Below, one piece after another: positions 25,977-34,301 of a DNA stretch of 64,000 bases. The position numbers were made by a program, and so were the translations under genes. Each line of letters starts with the position of its first letter. Position 1 is the first letter of the stretch. The stretch spans positions 226,979 to 290,978 of the forward strand of contig NZ_BSFI01000007.1 in the NCBI RefSeq assembly GCF_027922265.1, written 5' to 3'. Under the pieces are notes generated by a model. The model worked only from the letters and a program-made list of their open reading frames with translations. It did not search any database and was not told the origin of the DNA. This DNA comes from Hansschlegelia plantiphila. Lineage in GTDB: Bacteria; Pseudomonadota; Alphaproteobacteria; Rhizobiales; Methylopilaceae.

Positions 25977-26371
25977 ATCAACGAAGCAATTAACGGCTTT
26001 AGTGTCGCTAAAATCAGTGCATTCAGTGTAGGCACTGATAGTGAAAATACAATGATACGAGCCCAGCGTCTATAAGCTTCTTTTCTTCCTGGAAGTTTAT
26101 GTTCGCCTGCAGACCAAAAGAACGGCGTATAGCTAAGTATATTAATGGTTGTAATAGCTACAATAATGAGGCCAATGAAATTTGCGAGGGAGCTCGATGT
26201 TTTTTCACCTGCGGCGTAAAAGGCCCCCGCAACAGTAGACCACTCAAAGATTTTTACGACGCCTTCGCATATGGCCCTAGTCTGCTCTCGCGCTTCGTGC
26301 GGCCCGAGGCCAGTGTGCCACTGTTGCTGAAGCTCCCGCTTCCACCCGCGCCAGTCCCAAAAATCGATCAT
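25973..26371 (-). CDS. AT-rich membrane protein, unknown (likely acquired)
   Basis: A 132-residue protein with an acidic/aromatic N-terminus ([18 protein letters not shown]), a soluble first 50 residues and two or three hydrophobic segments ([20 protein letters not shown] and [20 protein letters not shown]). Codon use is markedly AT-richer than every neighbour, with ATA, AAT and TTA codons that are rare elsewhere here, which points to recent acquisition. It lies convergent to hemH with a 4-bp overlap and divergent from the SPFH gene. I recognise no family. An orphan toxin, immunity or envelope protein is possible, but nothing in the sequence proves it. Confidence 0.55.
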   Translation of the reverse strand: MIDFWDWRGWKRELQQQWHTGLGPHEAREQTRAICEGVVKIFEWSTVAGAFYAAGEKTSSSLANFIGLIIVAITTINILSYTPFFWSAGEHKLPGRKEAYRRWARIIVFSLSVPTLNALILATLKPLIASLI

Positions 26372-26396
26372 TCGAGTAGGCCATTATTGATATGGG

Positions 26397-26424
26397 GATG
26401 CTTGATACACCATCCTCAAGCATC
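26397..26424. promoter_or_regulatory. Inverted repeat GATGCTTGA-N10-TCAAGCATC
   Basis: A perfect 9-bp inverted repeat with a 10-bp spacer, in the 96-bp divergent space between the AT-rich membrane gene (start 26371) and the SPFH gene (start 26468). No T-run follows on either strand. It could be an operator controlling one or both genes, or a stem in the 5' leader of either transcript. Confidence 0.4.
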
Positions 26425-26467
26425 TCAATTATGTATAGTGATCTGCGGTTCAGCGGGAGGTTCAATT

Positions 26468-27460
26468 GTGACTCAGCTAGGCATGTCGGGCTTCGACATC
26501 GCGGCGCTCGTCGTCGCCGCGCTGGTGATCTTCGTGATCTTCGCGGGCGTGAAGACCGTGCCGCAAGGCTACAACTACACCGTCGAGCGCTTCCAGAAAT
26601 ACACCCGAACGCTGCATCCGGGACTGACGATCATCGTGCCGTTCATCGATCAGATCGGCCGTAAGATCAACGTCATGGAGCAGGTTCTCGACATTCCGAG
26701 CCAGGAGGTCATCAGCCGCGACAACGCGACCGTGCTGGTCGACGGCGTCGCGTTCTACCAGGTCGTCGACGCGGCCCAGGCCTCCTACGAGGTCACCAAT
26801 CTCGAGCGCGCCATCATGGCGCTGACGATGACCAACATCCGCTCGGTGCTGGGCTCGATGGACCTAGACCACATCCTCTCCCAGCGCGACGAGATCAACA
26901 CGCGGCTGCTGCACGTGGTCGACGCGGCGGCCGGGCCGTGGGGCGTCAAGGTCACCCGCATCGAGATCAAGGACATCACGCCGCCCGCCGACCTCGTCGC
27001 CTCGATGGGCCGGCAGATGAAGGCGGAGCGCGAGAAGCGCGCCTCGATCCTGGTCGCCGAGGGCGCCAAGCAGGCGCAGATCCTGGAGGCCGAAGGCCGC
27101 AAAGAGGCCGCGTTCCGCGACGCCGAGGCGCGCGAGCGGTCCGCGCAGGCGGAAGCGACCGCGACCAGCCTCGTCAGCGATGCGGTGTCGAAGGGCGACG
27201 TCGCGGCGCTCAACTATTTCATCGCGCAGAAATACGTCGACGCGCTCAAGGCCATGGCCGCGTCGCCAAACCAGAAGACCTTCGTGCTGCCTTACGAGGC
27301 TACGGCGCTGCTCGGCTCGCTCGGCGGCATCGCGGAGATCGCGCGCGACACCTTCTCGGGCGGCGCCGCGGCGACTCCGGCTGCGCGGACGGCCGGGCGC
27401 TCGCGGCCCGGCGTGCCCTCCGCGGGATCCGCCGTCCCGCCCGGCCCGGAATCGGTCTGA
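26468..27460 (+). CDS. SPFH/band-7 (stomatin, QmcA-like) membrane protein
   Basis: A 330-residue stomatin-type scaffold. One N-terminal membrane segment ([19 protein letters not shown]) is followed by the SPFH domain with [57 protein letters not shown] and [20 protein letters not shown], then a long Ala/Glu-rich coiled coil (about residues 180-240). GTG 26468 is chosen because GGGAGG lies 8-13 nt upstream; ATG 26483 is an alternative. The NfeD gene begins 4 nt after its stop, the classic SPFH-NfeD pair that forms membrane microdomains and helps quality control of membrane proteins. Confidence 0.92.
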   Translation: MTQLGMSGFDIAALVVAALVIFVIFAGVKTVPQGYNYTVERFQKYTRTLHPGLTIIVPFIDQIGRKINVMEQVLDIPSQEVISRDNATVLVDGVAFYQVVDAAQASYEVTNLERAIMALTMTNIRSVLGSMDLDHILSQRDEINTRLLHVVDAAAGPWGVKVTRIEIKDITPPADLVASMGRQMKAEREKRASILVAEGAKQAQILEAEGRKEAAFRDAEARERSAQAEATATSLVSDAVSKGDVAALNYFIAQKYVDALKAMAASPNQKTFVLPYEATALLGSLGGIAEIARDTFSGGAAATPAARTAGRSRPGVPSAGSAVPPGPESV

Positions 27461-27463
27461 GCC

Positions 27464-27916
27464 GTGCTCGCCAACGTCGTCGTCGCGCTAGGAGCCTGGC
27501 GCTGGCTGGTCTTCGGCCTGCTGCTGCTGATCGTCGAGTTGGTCGCGCCGGGCACCGTGCTGCTGTGGCTCGGCGTCGCCGCGATCGCCGTGGGGATCAT
27601 CGCCTTCCTGTTCGATCCCGGTTGGCAGATCGAGGTGGTGGCCTTCGCGATCCTCGGGCTTAGCGCCGCCGTGGTCTGGTGGCGGCTCGGCCGGCCGGAC
27701 AACGCGGCGTCGAGCGACCGGCCGATGCTGAACCGGCGGGCGGAGCGCCATGTCGGCAAGGTCTTCACCCTCGACAGCGCGATCGTCGGCGGCGACGGGC
27801 GGCTGCGCATCGACGACACGACCTGGCGCGTGTCGGGACCTGACCTGCCGGCCGGCGCCCGCGTCAGGGTGATGGCGGCCGAGGGGATCACGCTTGTGGT
27901 CGCGGCGGAGGACTGA
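27464..27916 (+). CDS. NfeD-family protein (short, NfeD1b type)
   Basis: A 150-residue partner of the SPFH protein. Hydrophobic segments at residues 12-35 (WLVFGLLLLIVELVAPGTVL), 37-52 and 55-70 form the membrane part. The C-terminal OB fold (VGKVFTLDSAIVGGDGRLRI, then DTTWRVSGPDLPAGARVRVM) lies in the cytosol or periplasm. It has no N-terminal ClpP-like protease domain, so this is the short form. It starts at GTG 27464, directly after the SPFH stop. Confidence 0.9.
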   Translation: MLANVVVALGAWRWLVFGLLLLIVELVAPGTVLLWLGVAAIAVGIIAFLFDPGWQIEVVAFAILGLSAAVVWWRLGRPDNAASSDRPMLNRRAERHVGKVFTLDSAIVGGDGRLRIDDTTWRVSGPDLPAGARVRVMAAEGITLVVAAED

Positions 27917-27918
27917 GC

Positions 27919-29433
27919 TCACCCGAGATCGAACGTCACGCCCTGCGCGAGCGGAAGGCTGCGGCCGAAATTGATCGTGTTGGTCGCGCGCCGCATATAG
28001 GCCTTCCAGGCGTCGGAGCCGGATTCGCGGCCGCCGCCGGTCTCCTTCTCGCCGCCGAACGCGCCGCCGATCTCGGCGCCGGACGGACCGATGTTGACGT
28101 TGGCGATCCCGCAGTCCGAGCCGGACAGGAAACGCTCCGCCTCGCGCAGGTCGTTGGTGAAGATCGACGACGACAGCCCCTGCGACACCACGTTGTGCAG
28201 CCGGATTGCCTCGTCGAGGCGCGAGTAGCGCATGACATAGAGAATCGGCGCGAAGGTCTCGTCGAGCGCCGGGCCGGTCTGCGCGGGCATCTCGACCAGC
28301 GCCGGACGGACGTAGAAGCCGGCGGGCGCCTGCTGCATCGCGATCCGCTCCCCGCCGAGCACCCTGCCGCCGTCCGTCTCGGCTCGCGCCAGCGCCGCCC
28401 GCATCGCCTCGAAGGCGTCGCCGTCGATCAGCGGCCCCACCAGCGTGGCCGGATCCGTCGGATCGCCGACCACGACGCTGGCGTAGGCCTGCCTGAGACG
28501 GGGAACCAGCGCCTCGTAGATCGACTCGTGCACGAACAGCCGCCGCAGCGTCGTGCAGCGCTGTCCGGCCGTCCCCATCGCGGCGAAGGCGACGGCGCGC
28601 AGCGTCAGGCCGAGGTCGGCCGTTGGAGCGACGATCGCCGCGTTGTTGCCGCCGAGCTCCAGAAGCGCGCGGGCGAAGCGGCGCGCGAGGCGCGGCCCGA
28701 CCGCGCGGCCCATCGCGGTCGATCCGGTCGCGGAGACGAGCGCCGCCATGGGATGGTCGACCAACTCCTGGCCCGTCGCCGCTCCGCCGATCAGCACCGT
28801 CGAGAGGTTTTGCGGGGCAGGGCCGAACCTTGCCGCCGCACGTTCAAGCAGCGCCTGAACGGCTAGCGCGGCGAGCGGGGTCTTCTCCGACGGCTTCCAG
28901 ACCACGGAGTCGCCGCAGACCAGCGCGAGCGCCGCGTTCCACGCCCAGACCGCGACGGGGAAGTTGAAGGCGGAGATCACGCCGACGACCCCGAGCGGAC
29001 GCCAGACCTCCATCATCCGGTGCTCCGGCCGCTCGCTCGCGATGGTGAGCCCATAGAGCTGGCGCGACAGGCCGACCGCGAAGTCGCAGATGTCGATCAT
29101 CTCCTGCACCTCGCCGAGGGCTTCGGAGAGGATCTTGCCGCACTCGATCGTCACGAGCCGGCCGAGATCCGCCTTCGCCGCCCGCAGCTCCTCGCCAAAC
29201 AGGCGGACGAGCTCGCCGCGCCGCGGGGCGGGGACGTCGCGCCATTCGAGGAACGCCGCGTGCGCCGCCTCGATGGACGCCGCCGGCGAGCGGGTGAGCG
29301 AGAGGGTCGCGATCGGCCGGCCGTCGATCGGGGAGCGCGCCTCCAGCTCGCCGCCGCCCAGCGCCGCGGCCGGAACGCCAAGGCGCGCGAGCAGCGTCGA
29401 GGTTTCCGCGGCGAGAGACGTGCTGTCGGTCAT
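27919..29433 (-). CDS. ALDH7-family aldehyde dehydrogenase (alpha-aminoadipic semialdehyde dehydrogenase-like)
   Basis: A 504-residue NAD-dependent aldehyde dehydrogenase. SAFNFPVAVWAWNAALALVC and VVWKPSEKTPL are the ALDH7 hallmarks. The catalytic Glu is in LLELGGNNAAIVAP, and the nucleophile Cys in GTAGQRCTTLRRLF (about residue 292). The substrate loop FTNDLREAERFLSGSDCG and the family-specific GPSGAEIGGAFGGEKETGGG are present. ATG 29433 has GGAGGAG just upstream. The likely substrate is alpha-aminoadipic semialdehyde/piperideine-6-carboxylate in lysine catabolism. Divergent from putA over 60 bp, which suggests joint control of amino-acid catabolism. Confidence 0.92.
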   Translation of the reverse strand: MTDSTSLAAETSTLLARLGVPAAALGGGELEARSPIDGRPIATLSLTRSPAASIEAAHAAFLEWRDVPAPRRGELVRLFGEELRAAKADLGRLVTIECGKILSEALGEVQEMIDICDFAVGLSRQLYGLTIASERPEHRMMEVWRPLGVVGVISAFNFPVAVWAWNAALALVCGDSVVWKPSEKTPLAALAVQALLERAAARFGPAPQNLSTVLIGGAATGQELVDHPMAALVSATGSTAMGRAVGPRLARRFARALLELGGNNAAIVAPTADLGLTLRAVAFAAMGTAGQRCTTLRRLFVHESIYEALVPRLRQAYASVVVGDPTDPATLVGPLIDGDAFEAMRAALARAETDGGRVLGGERIAMQQAPAGFYVRPALVEMPAQTGPALDETFAPILYVMRYSRLDEAIRLHNVVSQGLSSSIFTNDLREAERFLSGSDCGIANVNIGPSGAEIGGAFGGEKETGGGRESGSDAWKAYMRRATNTINFGRSLPLAQGVTFDLG

Positions 29434-29493
29434 GATCTCCTCCATATCAGGTGAAGCGGACGTCCGGGAGAAGGCACGGCTGAAGGACTGCAT

Positions 29494-32400
29494 GTGACCG
29501 ATGCGATGGCGCTTTCCGATCCGGCCGAAGGGCGCCCGCAGGCTGCGGCGCGCCGCAGCGCGCTGCGAGGAGCGATCACCGCCGCGACGCTGCGGCGGGA
29601 GCCGGACTGCGTGCCCCCGCTGATCGAGGCTGCGCGGCTGCCGCCGGAGCGGATCGCGTCCGCGCAAGGCGTCGCCCGCAAACTCGTCGAGGCGGTCCGC
29701 GCCAAGGGGAGGTCGGACGGCGTCGAGGGGCTGGTGCAGGAATATGCGCTGTCGAGCGAGGAGGGCGTGGCGCTGATGTGCCTCGCCGAAGCTCTTCTGC
29801 GCATCCCGGACGCCGCGACCCGCGACTCGCTGATCCGCGACAAGATCGGCCGCGGAGACTGGCGCTCCCATCTCGGCCGCAGTCCGTCGCTGTTCGTGAA
29901 CGCAGCGACCTGGGGCCTTGTCGTGACCGGGCGCCTGACGGCGACCGCGAGCGAGACCTCGCTGTCCTCCGCGCTCGTCCGTCTCGTGCGGCGCGGCGGC
30001 GAGCCTTTGATCCGCGCGGGCGTCGATCTCGCCATGCGGATGATGGGCGAGCAGTTCGTCACCGGCCGCACGATCGAGGAGGCGCTGTCTCGCGCGAAGC
30101 GCAGGGAGCGCAAGGGCTTCCGCTATTCCTACGACATGCTCGGCGAGGCGGCGACGACGGCGGAGGACGCCGCGCGCTATCTCGCGGTCTACGAGCATGC
30201 GATCCGCGCCGTCGGCCGCGCGTCCGGCGGGCGCGGGTGGCGCGACGGGCCTGGCGTCTCTGTCAAGCTCTCGGCGCTGCATCCGCGCTATTCGCGGGCG
30301 AAGCGCAGCCGGGCGATGACGGAGCTGCTGCCGAGGCTGATCGCGCTGGCCCGGCTCGCGCGGAGCCTCGACGTCGGTCTCAACATCGACGCCGAGGAGG
30401 CCGACCGGCTCGAACTCTCGCTCGATCTGCTGGAAGCGCTCTGCTTCGACCCCGCGCTCGAAAGCTGGGACGGGCTCGGCTTCGTCGTGCAGGCCTATGG
30501 ACGGCGCGCAAGCCTCGTCATCGACTGGCTCGCCGACCTCGCGCGGCGCTCCAAGCGGCGGCTGATGGTGCGGCTGGTGAAGGGCGCCTATTGGGACAGC
30601 GAGATCAAGCGCGCCCAGGTTCTGGGGCTCGCGGATTTCCCGGTGTTCACCCGCAAGGTCCACACCGACGTCAGCTATCTCGCCTGCGCCCGGAAGATGC
30701 TCGACGCGCGGGACGCCCTCTATCCGCAGTTCGCGACGCACAACGCGATGACGCTCGCGACGATCCGCGAGATGGCTGGGCCGGACTGTCCGCGCGAGGC
30801 TTACGAGTTTCAGTGCCTGCACGGCATGGGCGAGCCGCTCTACGACGAGGTGGTGGGCCCGGCGAAGCTGGATCGCCCGTGCCGCGTCTACGCGCCGGTC
30901 GGAAGCCACGAGACGCTGCTCGCCTATCTCGTCCGCCGGCTGCTGGAGAACGGGGCGAATTCGTCCTTCGTGAACCGGATCGGCGATACGGAGGTCTCGA
31001 TCGACGCGCTGATCGCCGATCCCGTGGCGGAGGCGCAGGCGCTCGCGCCCGTCGGCCGTCCGCATGAGGCGATCGCAGCGCCCCGGGATCTCTATCGCCC
31101 GCGGATCAATTCGGCGGGCCTCGACCTGACGAATGACGACGTTCTCGCGGCGCTCCACGCCGCCGTCGCGGCGAGCTACGGGCGCGACCATCAGGCGGCT
31201 GGCCCGACCGACGCCGGAGGGGCGTGGTCGCCGGCGCTCAACCCTGCGCGACGCGACGACGTCGTAGGCCATGTCGCGGACGTTTCGCCGGAAGCGATCG
31301 ACGCCGCGTTCCGACGCGCCGTCACGGCGGCGCCGTCCTGGGCGGCGTCGCCTCCGCCCGACCGCGCGGCCGCGCTCGAGCGCGCCGCCGATCTCATGGA
31401 GGCGCGGACGCTGGAGCTCGTCGCGCTGATCGTGCGCGAGGCGGGCCGGACGCTGCCCAACGCGCTTTCGGAAGTGAGGGAGGCGGTCGACTTCCTGCGC
31501 TATTACGCGTCCGAAGTCCGTCCGTGGGGGCCGCGCGCGCGGCCGCTCGGACCGGTGGTCTGCATCAGCCCCTGGAATTTCCCGCTCGCGATCTTCACCG
31601 GTCAGGTCGCCGCGGCGCTGGCGGCGGGAAACCCGGTCCTGGCGAAGCCCGCCGAGGAGACGCCGCTGACCGCAGCGGCCGCCGTCGCGATCCTGCACGA
31701 GGCTGGACTCCCCGACGAGGTCGTCCAGCTGCTGCCGGGCGCCGGCGAGGTCGGCGCCGCGCTGGTCGCGGACAGGCGCGCCTGCGGCGTGGTCTTCACC
31801 GGCTCGACGGAGGTCGCCCGGCTCATCCAGAGGGCGCTGTCGGAGAGGCTGGGACCGGACGGCCGGCCGGTTCCGCTGATCGCCGAGACCGGTGGGCAGA
31901 ATGCGATGGTGGTGGATTCGTCGGCTCTCGCCGAACAGGTCGTGGTCGACGCGGTGGCGTCGGCCTTCGATTCCGCCGGTCAGCGCTGCTCCGCGTTGCG
32001 GGCGCTCTGCGTGCAGGAGGACGTCGCCGACCGCATGCTCGCCATGCTGCGCGGGGCGATGGCCGAGCTCGACGTTGGCGACCCCGCGAAGCTCGAGACG
32101 GATGTCGGGCCGGTGATTTCAGAGCAGGCGCGCCGCGCGATCGAGGACCATGTCGCCGCGATGCGCGGCAGGGGTTTTCCGGTGCATTCCGCGGCGCCGC
32201 CGGCCGGATGTTCGGGCGGCGCCTTCGTCGCGCCGACGCTGATCGAGATCGGCCGGCTGTCGGATCTCGAGGGCGAGGTCTTCGGCCCGGTGCTGCATGT
32301 GGTCCGCTATGCGCGTGAAGATTTCGGACGGTTGCTCGGGGAGATCGACGCCACGGGATACGGGCTGACCTTCGGCCTGCACACGCGCATCGACGAGACC

Positions 32401-33147
32401 ATCGAGCGGGCGCTCGGCGCGGTCGCCGCCGGCAATGTCTACGTCAACCGCAACATCATCGGCGCAGCGGTCGGCTCGCAGCCGTTCGGGGGGCATGGCC
32501 TGTCAGGCACGGGCCCGAAGGCGGGCGGTCCGCTTTATCTCCGCCGGCTCGTCGCTCAGGCCCCGGCCGACCTTGAACTCCACGGCGCCGCCGCCCCCGC
32601 GGCGGAGGCGTGGGCCGCATGGCTGCTGACGAGCGGCCGCCATGCGCTCGCCGCGCGCTGCCGGGCCCTTGCGGCGCGTTCGCCGCTCGGCGCCGCGCTT
32701 GCGCTCCCCGGTCCGGTCGGCGAGCGGAACACCTACGAGCTTCGACCGTGCGGGGCGGTGCTCTGCCGCGCCCGGAGCGAGGAAGGGCTGATCGTCCAGA
32801 TCGGCGCCGCGCTCGCGACGGGCAATGTCGCGCTGGCGGCCGGGCCTCCGGCGATCGAGGGCCATCTCGCCCGGCTGCCGGCGCCGCTGTCCGACTGGGT
32901 GATGATCGGCCGCCTGCGGCAGGACAGGCCGCTGTCGGCTGTCCTCGTGGAGGACGACGAACGCGAGATCCTCGCCGCGCTCCGCGAGACCGCGGCGCTC
33001 GCGGGCCAGATCGTGCCGGTGCATGTCACGCCGCGCGGGGACGACGATGGGGCGATCCCGCTGGAATGGCTCGTCGCGGAGCGCAGCGTCAGCGTGAACG
33101 TGGCGGCGGCGGGCGGCGACGCAGCGCTGATGACCCTGGATGGCTGA
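29494..33147 (+). CDS. putA: Bifunctional proline dehydrogenase/delta-1-pyrroline-5-carboxylate dehydrogenase
   Basis: Oxidises proline to glutamate in two channelled steps, FAD-dependent then NAD-dependent. 1217 residues. The PRODH barrel (about 150-500) has VSVKLSALHPRYSRA, LNIDAEEADRLELSLDLL, VVQAYGRRA, VRLVKGAYWDSEIKRAQ and HGMGEPLYDEV. The P5CDH domain (about 540-1000) has ISPWNFPLAIFTGQVAAAL, the Glu in AETGGQNAMV (about 798) and the Cys in SAGQRCSALRALC (about 832). A 200-residue ALDH-like tail follows. The N-terminus lacks the ribbon-helix-helix of trifunctional PutA, so it does not regulate its own gene. GTG 29494 with AAGGA 7 nt upstream is chosen; ATG 29506 is possible. Confidence 0.96.
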   Translation: MTDAMALSDPAEGRPQAAARRSALRGAITAATLRREPDCVPPLIEAARLPPERIASAQGVARKLVEAVRAKGRSDGVEGLVQEYALSSEEGVALMCLAEALLRIPDAATRDSLIRDKIGRGDWRSHLGRSPSLFVNAATWGLVVTGRLTATASETSLSSALVRLVRRGGEPLIRAGVDLAMRMMGEQFVTGRTIEEALSRAKRRERKGFRYSYDMLGEAATTAEDAARYLAVYEHAIRAVGRASGGRGWRDGPGVSVKLSALHPRYSRAKRSRAMTELLPRLIALARLARSLDVGLNIDAEEADRLELSLDLLEALCFDPALESWDGLGFVVQAYGRRASLVIDWLADLARRSKRRLMVRLVKGAYWDSEIKRAQVLGLADFPVFTRKVHTDVSYLACARKMLDARDALYPQFATHNAMTLATIREMAGPDCPREAYEFQCLHGMGEPLYDEVVGPAKLDRPCRVYAPVGSHETLLAYLVRRLLENGANSSFVNRIGDTEVSIDALIADPVAEAQALAPVGRPHEAIAAPRDLYRPRINSAGLDLTNDDVLAALHAAVAASYGRDHQAAGPTDAGGAWSPALNPARRDDVVGHVADVSPEAIDAAFRRAVTAAPSWAASPPPDRAAALERAADLMEARTLELVALIVREAGRTLPNALSEVREAVDFLRYYASEVRPWGPRARPLGPVVCISPWNFPLAIFTGQVAAALAAGNPVLAKPAEETPLTAAAAVAILHEAGLPDEVVQLLPGAGEVGAALVADRRACGVVFTGSTEVARLIQRALSERLGPDGRPVPLIAETGGQNAMVVDSSALAEQVVVDAVASAFDSAGQRCSALRALCVQEDVADRMLAMLRGAMAELDVGDPAKLETDVGPVISEQARRAIEDHVAAMRGRGFPVHSAAPPAGCSGGAFVAPTLIEIGRLSDLEGEVFGPVLHVVRYAREDFGRLLGEIDATGYGLTFGLHTRIDETIERALGAVAAGNVYVNRNIIGAAVGSQPFGGHGLSGTGPKAGGPLYLRRLVAQAPADLELHGAAAPAAEAWAAWLLTSGRHALAARCRALAARSPLGAALALPGPVGERNTYELRPCGAVLCRARSEEGLIVQIGAALATGNVALAAGPPAIEGHLARLPAPLSDWVMIGRLRQDRPLSAVLVEDDEREILAALRETAALAGQIVPVHVTPRGDDDGAIPLEWLVAERSVSVNVAAAGGDAALMTLDG

Positions 33148-33186
33148 GCAACAAATGAGCCTGCCGAAAAAAGTGCCGCGACGCGC

Positions 33187-33215
33187 TTGCGCGACTCGTC
33201 CAGGGCGTCGATATT
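33187..33215 (+). promoter_or_regulatory. Putative sigma-70 promoter of the 24-codon gene
   Basis: TTGCGC (33187-33192) and GATATT (33210-33215) are separated by 17 bp. Transcription would begin near 33222, 15 nt before the Shine-Dalgarno of the small gene. The sequence directly follows the putA stop and leads to a separate terminator at 33370-33405, so a free transcript of about 185 nt is predicted. Confidence 0.4.
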
Positions 33216-33250
33216 TTGCGGGTCGTCAACAACCGAAAGGAGGTGATCCA

Positions 33251-33325
33251 GTGTCTCATTGTCACGATCGACGTTCCGAGAACGCCGTAACCTGGATCCT
33301 GGCCTTCACTGGGGTTCGCGCCTGA
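33251..33325 (+). CDS. 24-codon small protein or leader peptide with perfect Shine-Dalgarno
   Basis: A GTG-initiated frame of 24 codons, opening MSHCHDRRSE and closing WILAFTGVRA. It is preceded by AAAGGAGGTGATCC (33236-33249), a full-length complement to the 16S rRNA 3' end. The N-terminus has His-Cys-His and basic residues, and the C-terminus is hydrophobic. Promoter-like elements lie upstream and an intrinsic terminator follows 44 nt after the stop, so it is a stand-alone gene rather than a leader of the downstream convergent EAL gene. It could instead be a dual-function small RNA. I recognise no named family. Confidence 0.55.
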   Translation: MSHCHDRRSENAVTWILAFTGVRA

Positions 33326-33369
33326 TTGAGGCGAGGGTTTCGGTCGTTTCAGGACCGTCATCTGCAATG

Positions 33370-33405
33370 GGAGGGGTCGTCCGCAAGGGCGGCCCCTCCG
33401 CTTTT
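33370..33405 (+). terminator. Rho-independent terminator after the small gene
   Basis: Stem GGAGGGGTCGTCC (33370-33382) pairs with GGGCGGCCCCTCC (33387-33399) over 13 bp with two G-U pairs, capped by a GCAA tetraloop and followed by GCTTTT. Its T-run touches the stop codon of the convergent EAL gene. It would end the short transcript begun near 33222. Confidence 0.8.
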
Positions 33406-34199
33406 CAGGCGTCCGCTCGTCCGGCCGGCGTCGTGAAATCGAAATCGACCGCGGGCAGCGTCTCGAATCCGGGGCGTGCGAAGAGATAGCCCTGCATCAG
33501 GGTGACGCCTGCGCCTTTCAGGACCGAGAATTCCGCTTGGGTTTCGACGCCTTCGGCGATCAGCGCGACGCCGAGCTCGCCCGCGAGCCTCACCATGGCG
33601 GTGACGATGGCTTGCCGCACCTGGTCCGTCGCGATCCCCTGGACAAGCTCCATGTCGAGCTTGATGACGTCCGGCTGGAATTCCGCGAGCAGGTTCAGGC
33701 CGGAATGACCGGCGCCGAAATCGTCGATCGCGGTGATGAAGCCCTGTCGCTTGTATTCCGTGAGAATGGCTTTGAGATGCGGGCGGTCCTCGATCCGCTC
33801 GCCCTCGGTGACCTCGAACATGATGCGCTCGATCGGGAAGTCGTGGCGGCGGGCGGCGGCGAGCGTGGTGCCGAGGCACAGCGCCGGCTGATAGACCGCG
33901 TTCGGCATGAAGTTGATGCTGACTTTGCTCTCGACGCCGAGCCGGGCGGCGTGCTCGACGGCGCGGCGCCGGCAGAGCTGGTCGAAGGCGAAGCGGTTCT
34001 CTTCCGTGACCTGCGAGATCACGGCGCCCGCGCCCGAGCCGTCCAATCCGCGCACCAGAGCTTCGTAGGCGAAGACCGAGCCGTCGGAGACGTCCACGAT
34101 CGGCTGGAACGCCATCGTCAGGTCCATCGCGAACGGAGTCCGGCAGCCGGGGCACCCGGCTTCAGCCAATAGGTCTAGAGATTCATTGCCGGCGCTCAT
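33405..34199 (-). CDS. EAL-domain c-di-GMP phosphodiesterase (single domain)
   Basis: A 264-residue cytosolic protein made almost only of an EAL domain. The catalytic signature is complete: FAYEALVRGLDG (EAL), INFMPNA, FEVTEGERI, AIDDFGAGHSGLNLL, KLDMELVQGI and AEGVETQAEF. Hydrolysis of c-di-GMP to pGpG is therefore expected. The N-terminal 30 residues carry AGCPGCRTPF, a C-x2-C pair that could bind metal or sense redox. Start 34199 is preferred over 34223 because GAGGAAAG lies 8 nt upstream. No GGDEF, PAS or REC partner adjoins it. Confidence 0.9.
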   Translation of the reverse strand: MSAGNESLDLLAEAGCPGCRTPFAMDLTMAFQPIVDVSDGSVFAYEALVRGLDGSGAGAVISQVTEENRFAFDQLCRRRAVEHAARLGVESKVSINFMPNAVYQPALCLGTTLAAARRHDFPIERIMFEVTEGERIEDRPHLKAILTEYKRQGFITAIDDFGAGHSGLNLLAEFQPDVIKLDMELVQGIATDQVRQAIVTAMVRLAGELGVALIAEGVETQAEFSVLKGAGVTLMQGYLFARPGFETLPAVDFDFTTPAGRADA

Positions 34200-34301
34200 G
34201 CCATCTTTCCTCAACAGGCGCATCGGTCCGCGCGAGCTCCGGTGAGCATGCTAGCTTAACGCTTTACTGGTCGTTACCGGCGGATACGTGAAAAGACATG
34301 G

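Noticed and set aside
29446..31698. N-terminal extension of the ALDH7 gene beyond 29433
   Set aside because: The open frame continues far upstream but is antisense to putA and unconserved; GGAGGAG marks the start at 29433.
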